Shown piece by piece: positions 63,801 through 64,000 of a stretch of DNA of 64,000 bases. The first letter of the stretch is position 1. Every line of letters starts with the position of its first letter. The stretch spans positions 1 to 64,000 of the forward strand of contig JANQBS010000202.1 in the NCBI GenBank assembly GCA_033085395.1, written 5' to 3'. Below the pieces are notes generated by a model, which ran no database searches, was not told where the DNA came from, and was given only the letters and a program-made list of their open reading frames with translations. The stretch is from Xanthoparmelia taractica. Lineage: Eukaryota; Ascomycota; Lecanoromycetes; Lecanorales; Parmeliaceae. Made by a program: the position numbers and the translations under genes.

Positions 63801-64000
63801 GCAAACCCGTAGATCCTGATGTGTGTATGATGATGAACGGGTCATGGGCTGCCTCCTCGAAACTCTTTTCGTATGGATAGTGGGCAACGGACTCTTGAGC
63901 CAACCATTCGTCGAAAGTTCGGATAACAGCGTGTCGGACGGGGTACTTTTCCAAAATGTGATCGACCTTGGTCTCAGGTGCGCTGAGCAAAACCTGGCAT
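60847..64000 (-). CDS. NRPS-like enzyme: adenylation-thiolation-reductase (partial)
   Basis: Minus strand, cut by the right window edge. Exons: beyond 64000 to 63655, 63591-63369, 63325-61931, 61871-61504, 61377-60847, giving 953 visible residues. Order: adenylation domain with IIIHTSGSTGLPKP (A3 core) and YEGRADDMIVFSNGEK (A8 core); carrier domain FAVGADSLQ, whose Ser takes phosphopantetheine; then a reductase with Rossmann TGSTGSLGSYLL and catalytic GYGESKYIGE (YxxxK). Such proteins activate a carboxylic acid, load it as a thioester and release it as an aldehyde or alcohol. Aminoadipate reductase (Lys2) has the same layout, but NRPS-like secondary-metabolism enzymes fit at least as well because there is no condensation-like head before the visible part. 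About 100 N-terminal residues are missing. One intron, 63326-63368, is only 43 bp. Confidence 0.88.

Overview
The window is nuclear DNA of a filamentous ascomycete (Pezizomycotina). The evidence is spliced genes on both strands with short introns (43 to about 154 bp, GT-AG with CTRAY-like branch points just before the acceptor), and typical fungal families: a PTH11-type rhodopsin domain, a HeLo-like/ankyrin protein, an NRPS-like reductase, NADP-glutamate dehydrogenase and an LsdA/Rds1-like secreted protein. A Dothideomycete is my best guess, by inference only. No rRNA, tRNA or CRISPR was recognised. All exon models below were drawn by hand from splice signals and reading-frame phase.

Layout. 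1-5.7 kb: a homopolymer C run, then gene-poor DNA with decayed, partly duplicated repeats. 5.7-6.6 kb: a small Cys-containing fungal protein. 7.7-10.5 kb (-): a fusion of a seven-helix PTH11/rhodopsin-like domain to a FucP-type MFS sugar transporter. 11.7-14.8 kb (-): ribonucleotide reductase large subunit, with a cluster of MCB boxes upstream. 15.5-16.5 kb (-): a conserved fungal protein. 17.1-18.9 kb: an F-box/LRR-like protein. 19.7-29.6 kb: one giant gene (3192 aa), DUF6606-DUF3638-DUF3645, with a helicase-like ATPase core and a GC-AG intron. 29.6-35 kb: repeat-rich DNA containing one frameshifted gene. 35.1-43.5 kb (+): four co-oriented metabolic and transport genes (aldo-keto reductase, NADP-GDH, thiolase-like enzyme, BOR1-type borate/anion transporter). 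45.6-50.5 kb: a divergent pair (fungal regulatory-like protein; PHO84-type phosphate permease) sharing a promoter that holds a CACGTG site. 51.2-52.2 kb: a 952-bp non-autonomous DNA transposon with 45-bp perfect inverted repeats and a 9-bp target duplication. 52.5-54.8 kb: a HeLo-like/ankyrin gene with one in-frame stop. 56.5-59.4 kb: two secreted-protein genes (ferritin-like sexual-development type; RNase T2). 60.8-64.0 kb (-): an NRPS-like adenylation-thiolation-reductase enzyme that runs off the right edge.

The window is mostly housekeeping and nutrient-uptake genes (dNTP synthesis, ammonium assimilation, phosphate, borate and sugar uptake) mixed with lineage-specific fungal genes. The most unusual items are the receptor-transporter fusion, the giant DUF3638/DUF3645 ATPase, the Mutator-like TIR element, the MCB cluster before RNR1, and two genes each broken by what looks like a single mutation.
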